This document shows positions 9,712 through 17,851 of a stretch of DNA of 64,000 nt, in pieces. The notes beneath the pieces are model-generated. The model searched no databases, was not told where the DNA came from, and was given only the letters and a program-made list of their open reading frames with translations. How positions within the stretch are numbered: the stretch's first letter is position 1; every line of letters starts with the position of its first letter. Position numbers and translations under genes: made by a program. Origin of the DNA: Ruminococcus sp. UBA4383 (GTDB taxonomy: Bacteria > Bacillota > Clostridia > Oscillospirales > Ruminococcaceae); NCBI GenBank assembly GCA_002389995.1, contig DGRR01000219.1, positions 1 through 64,000 of the forward strand. The letters are read 5' to 3'.

Positions 9712-10158
9712 TTATTTTTTGCTGTCTGTTACGATAAAGGTTATTTCGCATGAAACAGCCTTTTCACCGCCGACAGACGCAAGGGCTTTTCCCGTACCGA
9801 CAGGACCTCTCTGCTTAATCATTTCAACTTCGAGGTCGAGGACATCGCCGGGGACTACCTGTCTGCGGAACTTAACCTTGTCCATACCGCCGAAAAGACC
9901 TATTTTCCCTTTAAATTCAGGCTTTGAGAGCATACAAACCGCACCTGCCTGAGCGAGCATTTCAACCATGAGAACTCCTGGGGTTACTGGGTAATCGGGG
10001 AAATGCCCCTTAAACCAGAAATCGTCCTCCTTTATATATTTTCTTGCTTTTACCTTCACTCCGACTTCCATTTCGACTATTTCATCAATGAGGAGAAAGG
10101 GGTCACGGTGAGGGATTATTCCCATTATCTGTTCTTTATTCATTAAAACATCTGACAT
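9712..10158 (-). CDS. fabZ: 3-hydroxyacyl-ACP dehydratase
   Basis: This hot-dog-fold dehydratase makes trans-2-enoyl-ACP in each elongation round. The catalytic His lies in GHFPDYPVTPG and the catalytic Glu in LMVEMLAQAG, the FabZ rather than the FabA pattern. The start is set at 10158 (MSDVLMNKEQ), which follows AAGGAGATGACGAT at good spacing; this gives 148 residues. An in-frame ATG 10 codons upstream has no ribosome site. The start region closely resembles that of the uma2 gene before it. Confidence 0.96.
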   Translation of the reverse strand: MSDVLMNKEQIMGIIPHRDPFLLIDEIVEMEVGVKVKARKYIKEDDFWFKGHFPDYPVTPGVLMVEMLAQAGAVCMLSKPEFKGKIGLFGGMDKVKFRRQVVPGDVLDLEVEMIKQRGPVGTGKALASVGGEKAVSCEITFIVTDSKK

Positions 10159-10184
10159 ATCGTCATCTCCTTCTTTTAAAATTA

Positions 10185-10739
10185 TCAATTATTGATTTCC
10201 GAAATATTTATTTCAAGTTCTCCGCCGTATATATTTACAGGCACAGATTTTTCAAACGGATATATTTCGGGGAAACTGCTTTCTTCAAAAAAATACACAA
10301 GAGTTTTTCGGTGTTTCGGTGAAATTATCCAGTATTCCCTTACTCCGTACTTTTTATAGAGTGCCAGCTTTGTTATTAGGTCATTTTCGCTGTTTGACGA
10401 AAGTATTTCCGCAACAAAATCAGGCGCACCGTAACAGCGTCTGCTGTCAAGCTTTGAGGTATCGCATACAAGAAGAAAATCAGGTACTACCGTATTGTAA
10501 TCGTCAAGCTTTACATCTATCGGCGGGAGTGCTTTGCATTTACCGTTTTTATTTTTTATGAAATCTCTGAATATGCTGTAAAGTTCTGCGCCTATAATCT
10601 GATGTTCAAGGGAGGGCATAGCCTGAGACATAATTTTTCCGTCATACAGTTCACATTTTTCATTTTTTTCAGATTTCATACTGAAAAATTCATCAGCGGT
10701 ATATTTTTTTTGACCGCTGTCTGTGAGTATATCAGACAT
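10185..10739 (-). CDS. Uma2-family (DUF820) PD-(D/E)XK nuclease-like protein
   Basis: The 184-residue protein shows the Uma2/DUF820 pattern: a DGKI strand, VVPDFLLVCD, APDFVAEILSSNSENDLITK and a GVREYWIISP end. The Asp in VPDF, Glu in VAEIL and the following Lys fit a restriction-endonuclease-fold active site. The biological role of this family is unclear. The start is set at 10739 behind AAAGGAGATGACATT. It sits inside the fatty-acid operon between accB and fabZ, where other Firmicutes have no such gene, which suggests an insertion. Confidence 0.85.
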   Translation of the reverse strand: MSDILTDSGQKKYTADEFFSMKSEKNEKCELYDGKIMSQAMPSLEHQIIGAELYSIFRDFIKNKNGKCKALPPIDVKLDDYNTVVPDFLLVCDTSKLDSRRCYGAPDFVAEILSSNSENDLITKLALYKKYGVREYWIISPKHRKTLVYFFEESSFPEIYPFEKSVPVNIYGGELEINISEINN

Positions 10740-10743
10740 AATG

Positions 10744-11064
10744 TCATCTCCTTTTATATTTTTCTTCAAATTCCTGAAAGGTAAACAGACCGTCCACGAT
10801 TTCCATTATTTCAATGCAGGCATTTTCGGTTTTCAGTGCAGTATTCTCGTCATGGAAACGGTTTCCGCCCGCAAGCTGGTCAACAAGTGAGATAATTGCA
10901 ACAGCATCATCAAGCGGAATACTGCCGTTTTTCCTCCATATCAGTGAATTTTCCGTCAGACTTTCCTTAATAAGCATATACTCTTTCATGTCAAAATAAT
11001 TTTCATTACGGAGTTTTATATCAAATTCTGTTTCATTCCAGAGTATTTCGCAGAATTTTTTCAT
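10744..11064 (-). CDS. Unknown 106-residue protein in the fatty-acid operon
   Basis: I do not recognise this acidic, cytoplasmic-looking protein. It is predicted mostly helical, with Trp-rich patches near 9 and 43 and a helical end (FTFQEFEEKYKRR). Its ATG overlaps the accB stop (TAATG) and no separate Shine-Dalgarno sequence is evident, so it is probably read by translational coupling. Its own stop lies inside the ribosome site of the uma2 gene. The two genes look like one inserted pair. Confidence 0.7.
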   Translation of the reverse strand: MKKFCEILWNETEFDIKLRNENYFDMKEYMLIKESLTENSLIWRKNGSIPLDDAVAIISLVDQLAGGNRFHDENTALKTENACIEIMEIVDGLFTFQEFEEKYKRR

Positions 11065-11555
11065 TATTTGATTATCATGACGGGCTGGTCGTATTCAACC
11101 GCCTGACCGTCACTTACAAGTATTCTGTCAACAACCCCGTCAAAATCGGACTGTATCTCGTTCATGAGTTTCATTGATTCGATAATCATAATTACATCGC
11201 CCTTTTTAACCTTGTCACCGACTTTTACGAACGGCGGCTTGTCGGGAGAGGGAGCTGCATAGAAAGTTCCTACTATGGGGGACTTGACGATATTTCCGCC
11301 TGATTCGGCAGGTTTTTCCGCTGATTTTGCGGGGGCGGGCGCAGAATTGTCCATAGGCTGTGCCATTGGCGGATTCATGGGGAAATTAATCGGAGGCATC
11401 ATGGGCGGAGGCGGACACTTTCTTTTTGCTTCGATTGAAATTTCGCTGTCGCCGTTTTTGATTTTGATTCTTTCCAGACCGCTTTCTTCAAGAGAAGCGG
11501 CAAGGCTTTTTATTTCGCTGAGTGTAAGATTGCAGGCTATAATTTTTTCAGACAT
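11064..11555 (-). CDS. accB: Biotin carboxyl carrier protein
   Basis: This 163-residue protein carries biotin between AccC and AccA/AccD. The C-terminal biotinyl domain has the ESMKLMNEI motif with biotin on Lys129, and the thumb loop GTFYAAPSPDKPPFV. The linker at about 47-70 is unusually rich in Pro and Met (PPPPMMPPINFPM). It lies 12 bases after fabF. Confidence 0.97.
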   Translation of the reverse strand: MSEKIIACNLTLSEIKSLAASLEESGLERIKIKNGDSEISIEAKRKCPPPPMMPPINFPMNPPMAQPMDNSAPAPAKSAEKPAESGGNIVKSPIVGTFYAAPSPDKPPFVKVGDKVKKGDVIMIIESMKLMNEIQSDFDGVVDRILVSDGQAVEYDQPVMIIK

Positions 11556-11567
11556 TCCTGCACCTCC

Positions 11568-12824
11568 TTAATCTGTTACTTTTTTAAAGCAGAGAGTAGC
11601 GTTATGACCGCCAAATCCGAGAGAATTTGAAAGTGCAGCCTTTACTTCCTGCTGTACATTTCCGTTTATGCAATAGTCGAGGTCACATTCGGGGTCGGGA
11701 TTTTTTGTGCCGACAGTGGCATGAATAAGACCTTCCTGAATAGTTTTTGCGGTAACGACAGCTTCAACCGCACCTGCCGCACCGAGAAGATGACCTATCA
11801 TTGATTTTGTGGAGCTTATTTTTGTCTTGTAAGCGTATTCGCCGAGAGCGACTTTTATAGCGGCAGTTTCATACTTGTCATTAAGACCCGTAGATGTGCC
11901 GTGTGCGTTGATATAGTCTATATCCGCAGGGGTAAGACCTGCTTCTTCGATTGCGAGAGCCATACCTTTTCCTGCTGCCTCGCCTGAGGGCATGGGAGAA
12001 GTCATATGGTAGCCGTCACAGGTTGCGCCGTATCCTGCGATTTCGGCATAGATTTTCGCACCTCTTGCCTTAGCGTGTTCATATTCTTCAAGGATAAGGA
12101 TACCGCTTCCCTCGCCGAGTACGAAACCGCTTCTGTCCTTATCAAAAGGAATAGATGCCTTGTCGAGATTATCGCATTTTGTGAGAGCCTTCATATTTGA
12201 GAAAGCGGCATAGGTAAATTCTTCCTTTGCGCTTTCAGTACCTCCTGCAATGCACACATCGAGATAACCGTCCTTTATTTTGCGGAAAGCCTCGCCTATG
12301 GAATGAGTACCTGATGCACAAGCTGTTGTGACATCAAAATTTGCACCTCTGAATCCTGTTTTCATGGAAATAGTGCCTGCTGCCATATTGCTTATCATCA
12401 TGGGAACATAAAATGCAGAAACTCTGCCCGCACCTTTTTCGAGGAATTTTGTATGTTCATTGAGAGTGAGGTCAACTCCTCCTATACCTGAGCCTACTAT
12501 AACGCCGGCCCTGTAAGGGTCTATATCGGAAAAATCGCTTCCTGCATCTGTAAGGGCTTCATTTGTGGCAACAACTGCATATTTTGTAAAAAGCTCCATA
12601 TGTCTTGCTTCTTTTTTCTCAAAACAGCCTTCTTTGCCGTAGTAAGCGGTTTCATCGAAATCATTGACAAGCCCTGCAATTTTTATGCCTGTTCTTTCGC
12701 AGTCAAAATGTTCTATAAAGGACAAACCGTTTTTATTTGCCTTTATTCCCTCCCAGAACTTTTCAACCCCTGTACCAAGCGGAGTAACTGCGCCAATACC
12801 TGTAATAACTACTCTTCTGCTCAT
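11568..12824 (-). CDS. fabF: 3-oxoacyl-ACP synthase II
   Basis: This 418-residue elongating condensing enzyme has the Cys-His-His triad: Cys169 in VTTACASGTHS, His308 in NAHGTSTG and His344 in KSMIGHLLGA. It extends acyl-ACP with malonyl-ACP. It is full length, with an AAGGAG-like site upstream. A short hairpin separates it from fabG. Confidence 0.98.
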   Translation of the reverse strand: MSRRVVITGIGAVTPLGTGVEKFWEGIKANKNGLSFIEHFDCERTGIKIAGLVNDFDETAYYGKEGCFEKKEARHMELFTKYAVVATNEALTDAGSDFSDIDPYRAGVIVGSGIGGVDLTLNEHTKFLEKGAGRVSAFYVPMMISNMAAGTISMKTGFRGANFDVTTACASGTHSIGEAFRKIKDGYLDVCIAGGTESAKEEFTYAAFSNMKALTKCDNLDKASIPFDKDRSGFVLGEGSGILILEEYEHAKARGAKIYAEIAGYGATCDGYHMTSPMPSGEAAGKGMALAIEEAGLTPADIDYINAHGTSTGLNDKYETAAIKVALGEYAYKTKISSTKSMIGHLLGAAGAVEAVVTAKTIQEGLIHATVGTKNPDPECDLDYCINGNVQQEVKAALSNSLGFGGHNATLCFKKVTD

Positions 12825-12848
12825 AAATATACCTTTCTCCTTAACGTA

Positions 12849-12869
12849 AAATTTCGCAGTGCGAAATTA
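12849..12869 (-). promoter_or_regulatory. Intercistronic hairpin between fabG and fabF
   Basis: AATTTCGC and GCGAAATT form a stem around a 3-base loop, followed on the minus strand by a short T-run. It may be a partial terminator or an RNA-processing site within the operon. Confidence 0.45.
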
Positions 12870-12894
12870 TTTTAAAAACTATTAACCTGATGTT

Positions 12895-13635
12895 TTACAT
12901 TGAAAGACCGCCTGAAATTTCTATAACCTGTCCTGTAACATAAGATGCATCTTCCGAAACGAGGAAAGATACAACCGAGGCTATTTCTTCAGGTTCACCG
13001 TATCTTCTCAGTGCCACTGCATCGAGCATTTTAGCCTTTAAGTCGTCTGACAGGACATCAGTCATAGGCGTATGGATAAATCCGGGGGCTACGGCATTGC
13101 AGGTTATATTTTTTCTGCCGTATTCTTTTGCAACAGTTTTTGTCATACCGATTATAGCAGCCTTTGATGCTGAATAGTTCACCTGACCTGCATTTCCGTA
13201 AAGACCCGCAACAGATGATACATTTACTATTTTTCCGTGTTTCTGTTTCATCATGACAGGGCATACGAGTTTCATCATATTGAAAACGCTTTTCTGATTT
13301 ACGGCAATAACTGCATCATAATCCTCCTCTTTCATTCTTGCCATGAGGTTATCCTTAGTTATACCCGCATTGTTTACAAGAGCGTCAATACTGCCGAAAG
13401 TATCTTTTACAGCCTTCACCATATTTTCGCAGTCTGCAAATTTTGAGACATCTGCGGAAAATATTTCAGCCTTTATGCCGAAACTTCTGCATTCCTCTGC
13501 GACTGCGAGAGCTTTTTCCTTATCGCTTTCGCTTGGGTAATGATTTATTGCCACATCAAATCCGTCTTTGGCGAGTCTTTTTGCGATGCAAGCACCTATA
13601 CCCTGTGATGCACCTGTTATTAATGCTGTTGCCAT
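12895..13635 (-). CDS. fabG: 3-oxoacyl-ACP reductase
   Basis: This 246-residue short-chain dehydrogenase reduces 3-oxoacyl-ACP with NADPH. TGASQGIG binds the cofactor, NNAG follows, and the catalytic Ser-Tyr-Lys lie in VSSVAGLYGNAGQVNYSASK. The start is set at 13635 (MATALITG) because the AGGAGG site lies inside a nine-codon longer reading frame. It sits between fabK and fabF in the operon. Confidence 0.97.
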   Translation of the reverse strand: MATALITGASQGIGACIAKRLAKDGFDVAINHYPSESDKEKALAVAEECRSFGIKAEIFSADVSKFADCENMVKAVKDTFGSIDALVNNAGITKDNLMARMKEEDYDAVIAVNQKSVFNMMKLVCPVMMKQKHGKIVNVSSVAGLYGNAGQVNYSASKAAIIGMTKTVAKEYGRKNITCNAVAPGFIHTPMTDVLSDDLKAKMLDAVALRRYGEPEEIASVVSFLVSEDASYVTGQVIEISGGLSM

Positions 13636-13707
13636 TTTATACCTCCTGTTTAAAGTCATCAATTTGTGCCGTTGAGCCTTGACATTTCGTTCACTTCGCT
13701 ATGCTGC

Positions 13708-13827
13708 GTTCACTCTCAGCGCAAGGCGCAAATTTCCTATTATTAAATCGTAAAATTTGCGCTTTCGGGCTTGCGCTTTCGTTCACTTCACTTCGTTCCG
13801 TTCACTCTCAGCGCAAGGCGCAAATTT
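13708..13827. repeat. Pair of 28-bp direct repeats between fabK and fabG
   Basis: The 28-base sequence beginning GTTCACTCTCAGCGCAAGGC occurs identically at 13708-13735 and 13800-13827. Between them AAATTTGCGC...CTTGCGC (about 13754-13777) is complementary to part of both copies, so alternative hairpins can form. GTTCACTTC motifs recur around it. It looks like an intergenic repeat element inside the operon. Confidence 0.75.
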
Positions 13828-13839
13828 TACTCACGTTTA

Positions 13840-13872
13840 AATATGAATTATGCATTATGAATTATGCATTAA
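13840..13872. repeat. AT-rich ATTATGCATTATGA-type repeat at the fabK 3' end
   Basis: Tandem variants of GAATTATGCATT cover the stop of fabK and its last few codons. A related block lies upstream of murC (39086-39135). Confidence 0.6.
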
Positions 13873-14784
13873 CTTTTCAGCCTGTTCCACAATTTCCCTT
13901 ACGATTTCGGAGCAGGGTTTTACATCGTTAATCATGCCTGCGATAGCACCGCAGAGGAATGAACCCTCCTCAAGATTTCCGTCCTGAACGGCTTTTCTGA
14001 GAGAACCGAGGGTAAGTTTCTCAAATTCATCGGGAGTAAGAGAACCGTCTCTTTCGCCGTTTGCGAGTTTCTTTGAGAATTTAGTCTTTATGTTTCTGCA
14101 CGGGTGACCTGTATATCTGCCTGTAACAACGCTGTCAGTATCCTTAGCCTTGATGATGAGTTCCTTGAAAGTGGGGTGAATCCGGCACTCCTCAGAAGCA
14201 AGGAAACGAGTACCAATCTGTACACCTTCCGCACCGAACATGAAAGCGGCTGCCATACCTCTGCCGTCGGCTATACCGCCTGCGGCTATTACGGGGATTT
14301 CGAGTGCATCGACTACCTGCGGAACGAGACACATAGTAGTAATTTCGCCTATATGACCGCCTGATTCAGTACCTTCCGCAACGACTGCATCTGCGCCTGC
14401 CTTTTCCATTCTTTTGGCGAGAGCGACAGACGGAATAACGGGTATGACCTTAACGCCTGCCTGTTTCCATGCAGGGATATATTTTCCGGGACTGCCTGCG
14501 CCTGTGGTGACTACTTTCACACCCTCATCAATGACAAGCTGAGCAAGGTCATCGGCATTTGGTGACATAAGCATTATATTCACACCGAAAGGCTTGTCTG
14601 TTTTTTCCTTGCATTTTCTTATCTGGTCACGGAGGTAGTCAATAGGTGCGTTTCCGCCTGCAATAAGACCTATTCCGCCTGCATTTGAAACGGCTGCGGC
14701 GAGGGTATGTTCTGCTACCCAAGCCATACCGCCCTGAATTATGGGATACTGACAGCCCAAAAGTTCTGTGATTCTTGTTTTCAT
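13855..14784 (-). CDS. fabK: Enoyl-ACP reductase II (FMN-dependent)
   Basis: This 309-residue flavoprotein with a TIM-barrel (nitronate monooxygenase-like) fold does the last reduction of each elongation cycle. Its motifs are YPIIQGGMAWVA, AEGTESGGHIG and AAGGIADGRGMAAAF. No FabI is visible nearby, and FabK enzymes are known to be insensitive to triclosan. Its final residues (LMHNS) are encoded by an AT-rich repeat. It lies between fabH and fabG. Confidence 0.96.
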   Translation of the reverse strand: MKTRITELLGCQYPIIQGGMAWVAEHTLAAAVSNAGGIGLIAGGNAPIDYLRDQIRKCKEKTDKPFGVNIMLMSPNADDLAQLVIDEGVKVVTTGAGSPGKYIPAWKQAGVKVIPVIPSVALAKRMEKAGADAVVAEGTESGGHIGEITTMCLVPQVVDALEIPVIAAGGIADGRGMAAAFMFGAEGVQIGTRFLASEECRIHPTFKELIIKAKDTDSVVTGRYTGHPCRNIKTKFSKKLANGERDGSLTPDEFEKLTLGSLRKAVQDGNLEEGSFLCGAIAGMINDVKPCSEIVREIVEQAEKLMHNS

Positions 14785-14795
14785 AAAAATTCTCC

Positions 14796-15782
14796 TTAAT
14801 ATTCCAGAATTATACCGCCGTATGTCAGACCTGCTCCGAAGCCTATTATTGCAAGTTTCTGTCCACGTTTGATAAGACCCTTTTCAACTCCCTCATTGAA
14901 TGCAAGCGGTATTGATGCACTTGAAGTATTGCCGAAATGGTCAAGTGTTATGATAAACTTATCCATAGAAACGCCGAATTTTTTGGCGGCAGTCTCAATA
15001 ATCCTGATATTTGCCTGATGAGGTATAAACCAGTCTATATCTTCTGAGGTGATGCCTATTTTTCCTGCGGCAAGCTCAAAAGCTCTCGGAAGAGCCTTTG
15101 TGGCGAACTTATAGACTTCCTTTCCGTCCTGCACAAGCTGATGAATAGGTTTTTCGGGGAAACCGTCATTGAAACCGTTTTCGACAGCGACTTCGGGAGC
15201 GGGATTGAGATTTCTTGCACAGAGGTATTTTGCGCCTGTACCGTCTGAGGCAAGGTGTGACGAATAGAGCTTGTCACTTTTTTCAATGACTGCCGCAGCC
15301 GCACCGTCACCGAAAAGTATACAGGTAGTTCTGTCCTTGAAATCAAGGAAACGTGAAAGGGCTTCATTGGCAACAACAACGACATATTTAAGGCTGTCAT
15401 CTGTTTCGAGGAATCTTCTTGCCGTATCGAGAGCATAGACGAATCCCGAACAGGCTGCATTGAGGTCAAAAGCCGCAGCATTGGGAGCGTCTATTTCACG
15501 CTGTATGACACTTGCCATACTTGGTGTAAGAAAATCGGAAGTGAGTGTGCATGAAATTATAAGACCTATATCTTTGCTTGAAATGCCTGCTCTTTCGACA
15601 GCCTGCTGTGCGGCTTTTGCGCCCATATACCAGCAGGGTTCCCAGCCTGCCATAGGTCTTTCCGTGATGCCTGTGCGTGTTCTTATCCACTCATCATTAG
15701 TGTCGATAAACTTTTTCAGGTCATCATTTTTCAGTTTCTGTTCAGGAATATAACAGCCTGTTGCGAGAATATTTATGCCCAT
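14796..15782 (-). CDS. fabH: 3-oxoacyl-ACP synthase III
   Basis: This enzyme starts fatty-acid synthesis by condensing an acyl-CoA with malonyl-ACP. The 328-residue protein has Cys111 in NAACSGFVYALD, His255 in IPHQANIRI and Asn285 in FGNTSSASIPL. It is the first gene of the operon, behind a promoter flanked by a palindrome, with AAAGGAG before the ATG. Confidence 0.98.
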   Translation of the reverse strand: MGINILATGCYIPEQKLKNDDLKKFIDTNDEWIRTRTGITERPMAGWEPCWYMGAKAAQQAVERAGISSKDIGLIISCTLTSDFLTPSMASVIQREIDAPNAAAFDLNAACSGFVYALDTARRFLETDDSLKYVVVVANEALSRFLDFKDRTTCILFGDGAAAAVIEKSDKLYSSHLASDGTGAKYLCARNLNPAPEVAVENGFNDGFPEKPIHQLVQDGKEVYKFATKALPRAFELAAGKIGITSEDIDWFIPHQANIRIIETAAKKFGVSMDKFIITLDHFGNTSSASIPLAFNEGVEKGLIKRGQKLAIIGFGAGLTYGGIILEY

Positions 15783-15814
15783 TTTGTATCTCCTTTAAGG
15801 AATTATCATAAAAA

Positions 15815-15880
15815 CAGTTGTAAAAACTGAAAATTTATGTTATAGTATAGATGTGGACGTTTGTAAAACAAAACGTATAC
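15815..15880 (-). promoter_or_regulatory. Promoter region of the fabH operon
   Basis: On the minus strand TTTACA, a 17-base spacer and TATAAC, or overlapping TTGTTT, 16 bases and TATACT, are both visible around 15844-15872. An imperfect ACGTTTGT/ACAAAACGT repeat overlaps the -35 elements. Confidence 0.55.
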
Positions 15881-15892
15881 AATATATATTGT
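15879..15892. promoter_or_regulatory. Palindrome, candidate operator next to the fabH promoter
   Basis: ACAATATATATTGT is a perfect 14-base palindrome just upstream of the fabH -35 region. A near copy lies at 15998-16011 by the fabD start. Confidence 0.45.
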
Positions 15893-15997
15893 AAATCATT
15901 TCCTGATTTTTTGCAACGATATTTTATTTCTTTATCTGATTAAATTAAAAATATCGTCATTCAGCACAAATATCAAAATGATTTTTCAGCAATTATT

Positions 15998-16011
15998 TAC
16001 AATATATTGTA
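15998..16011. promoter_or_regulatory. Palindrome, candidate operator before fabD
   Basis: TACAATATATTGTA is a perfect 14-base palindrome 29 bases before the fabD ATG, where the core promoter should lie. It shares ACAATATATTGT-type arms with 15879-15892. Confidence 0.45.
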
Positions 16012-16040
16012 TATAACACACAGAAAGGAATTTATATATT

Positions 16041-16973
16041 ATGACAATTTCACTATTTTCAGGACAAGGTTCGCAGTATGTCGGCATGGGAAAAGATATT
16101 CTCGGAGCATATCCGCATACGGAAGAATTATATTCAGCAGCCTCTGACATTCTCGGACGTGACATGAAAGCTGTTTGTTTCGATACAACTCCCGAAGAAC
16201 TTGCAAATACAAACAATGCACAGCCTGCAATTCTCCTGACATCTCTTGTATGCATATCAGCCGCAATAAACAAAGGTCATACTGACGGAAAACCCTTTGT
16301 ATTCAACGGAGTTGCAGGTCATTCCCTCGGTGAATATGCCGCCATGACTATGGCAGGAATGGTATCTCTGGAGGATATTTTCAGACTTATAAAGGCAAGG
16401 GCGCAGGCTATGGACGAGGCTGCCCGTGAAAATAAAGGTGCTATGGCGGCAGTTATGAAAATCGCTCCCGAAAAAGTCGAGGAAATCTGTAACAATGCTT
16501 CAAATTATGTTGCCGCAGTGAACTATAATTCCCCTGCACAGACCGTTATCGCAGGCACTCCCGAAGGTATCGCTGAAGTAAGCGAAGAATTCGCCGAATT
16601 AAAGGCGAGAATCGTTCCCCTTAAAGTTGCGGGCGCATTTCATTCAAAATTAATGCAGTCCGCTGCTGACAAATTTTATGAAACTGCTAAGACAATAACT
16701 TTCAGAAAACCGCAGGTAAAATACTATTCCAACGTTACAGGCGGTGAACTTACGGATTTTTCGGATATGCCCTCACTCCTTGCAAAGCATATCGTTTCAC
16801 CTGTGAGATTCACTTCCGAACTCATTCAGATGCAGAAAGACGGTGCGGATAAGTTTGTCGAATTTGGCTGCGGCAAAACTCTCACAGGTCTTGTAAAGAA
16901 AACTCTCAAAGACGTTTATGCCTGCAATATAGAAAATCTCGAAACACTCGAAGGAGCTGATATTTATGGATAA
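16041..16973 (+). CDS. fabD: Malonyl-CoA:ACP transacylase
   Basis: This 310-residue enzyme loads malonyl units onto ACP. It has FSGQGSQYVGMG at the N-terminus, the nucleophile Ser95 in GHSLGEYA and AFHSKLM with the catalytic His. It is divergent from the rest of the fatty-acid operon and shares the upstream region with fabH, which suggests joint control. Its stop overlaps the aroE start by eight bases. AAAGGAA precedes the ATG at rather long spacing. Confidence 0.97.
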   Translation: MTISLFSGQGSQYVGMGKDILGAYPHTEELYSAASDILGRDMKAVCFDTTPEELANTNNAQPAILLTSLVCISAAINKGHTDGKPFVFNGVAGHSLGEYAAMTMAGMVSLEDIFRLIKARAQAMDEAARENKGAMAAVMKIAPEKVEEICNNASNYVAAVNYNSPAQTVIAGTPEGIAEVSEEFAELKARIVPLKVAGAFHSKLMQSAADKFYETAKTITFRKPQVKYYSNVTGGELTDFSDMPSLLAKHIVSPVRFTSELIQMQKDGADKFVEFGCGKTLTGLVKKTLKDVYACNIENLETLEGADIYG

Positions 16974-17802
16974 ATTTGGACTTATAGGTCACCCTCTCGG
17001 TCACTCAATGTCTCCGCTCATACACGAAAAGCTTTTCAAATTAAGCGGAATTTCTGACAGTTCATATGAATTAATCGACATCGCCCCCGAAAATCTTTCA
17101 ACAGATGTTGAAAACTTAAAACAGCTCAGAGGTTTCAACATAACCATTCCGCATAAGACTGCTATTATCCCTTTTACGGACAGTCTCGCAGAAAGCGCAC
17201 AGAGATATAATTCTGTGAACTGCATACACAACGACAACGGAAAATTTATCGGCTACAATACCGACTGTGACGGTTTTCTGCGCTCTGCACAGCTTCTTCC
17301 GATTGGCGGAGATGTACTCATTCTCGGCTGCGGAGGAGTCGGACGCATGATAGCCATTGAAACTGCCCTGCACGGTGCAAATATAACTCTTGCGGTGATT
17401 CCGCAGGATATACAGACTGCACAGCTTCTCATGGCTGAAATACTTTCAAAATGTGCGGACGCTTCTGTAAGAATTGAATTAATCAGCGAAGTAAACGGCA
17501 AATATGATTTGCTGATTAATGCTACTCCTGTCGGAATGTTCCCGAAAACAGATGCCTGTGCCGTTTCCGATGATGTTATAAAGAACAGCGCAAGTGTTTT
17601 TGATGTGATATACAATCCCACTGAAACTCTCCTCATGAAAAAGGCAAGGGCTATGGGTAAAACTGCCGTGGGCGGTGCTGCAATGCTCGTATATCAGGCT
17701 GTAAAGGCTCACGAAATATGGTACGGCGGAGAATTTAATCCCGAAGATATTTCAGGCATAATAGCCGATGTTGAAAAAGCTGTTGACAGCATGAACAAGT
17801 AA
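16966..17802 (+). CDS. aroE: Shikimate dehydrogenase
   Basis: This 278-residue enzyme reduces 3-dehydroshikimate with NADPH in aromatic amino acid synthesis. GHPLGHSMSP binds shikimate, NITIPHK carries the catalytic Lys, and GCGGVGR is the dinucleotide loop. It is translationally coupled to fabD (ATGGATAA overlap, GGAG site inside fabD). The link with fatty-acid synthesis is positional only. aroK lies about 1.3 kb downstream. Confidence 0.96.
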   Translation: MDKFGLIGHPLGHSMSPLIHEKLFKLSGISDSSYELIDIAPENLSTDVENLKQLRGFNITIPHKTAIIPFTDSLAESAQRYNSVNCIHNDNGKFIGYNTDCDGFLRSAQLLPIGGDVLILGCGGVGRMIAIETALHGANITLAVIPQDIQTAQLLMAEILSKCADASVRIELISEVNGKYDLLINATPVGMFPKTDACAVSDDVIKNSASVFDVIYNPTETLLMKKARAMGKTAVGGAAMLVYQAVKAHEIWYGGEFNPEDISGIIADVEKAVDSMNK

Positions 17803-17851
17803 AATCTGAAAGGAGGCTCAGGGGATAAGCAACAGCGTTCCTCTGTTTAAA

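Noticed and set aside
12600..12875. Plus-strand frame over fabF
   Set aside because: It lies wholly opposite the fabF 5' end, with no ribosome site.
15783..16040. FapR or FabT operator
   Set aside because: The palindromes do not match either consensus I know; kept only as unnamed candidate operators.
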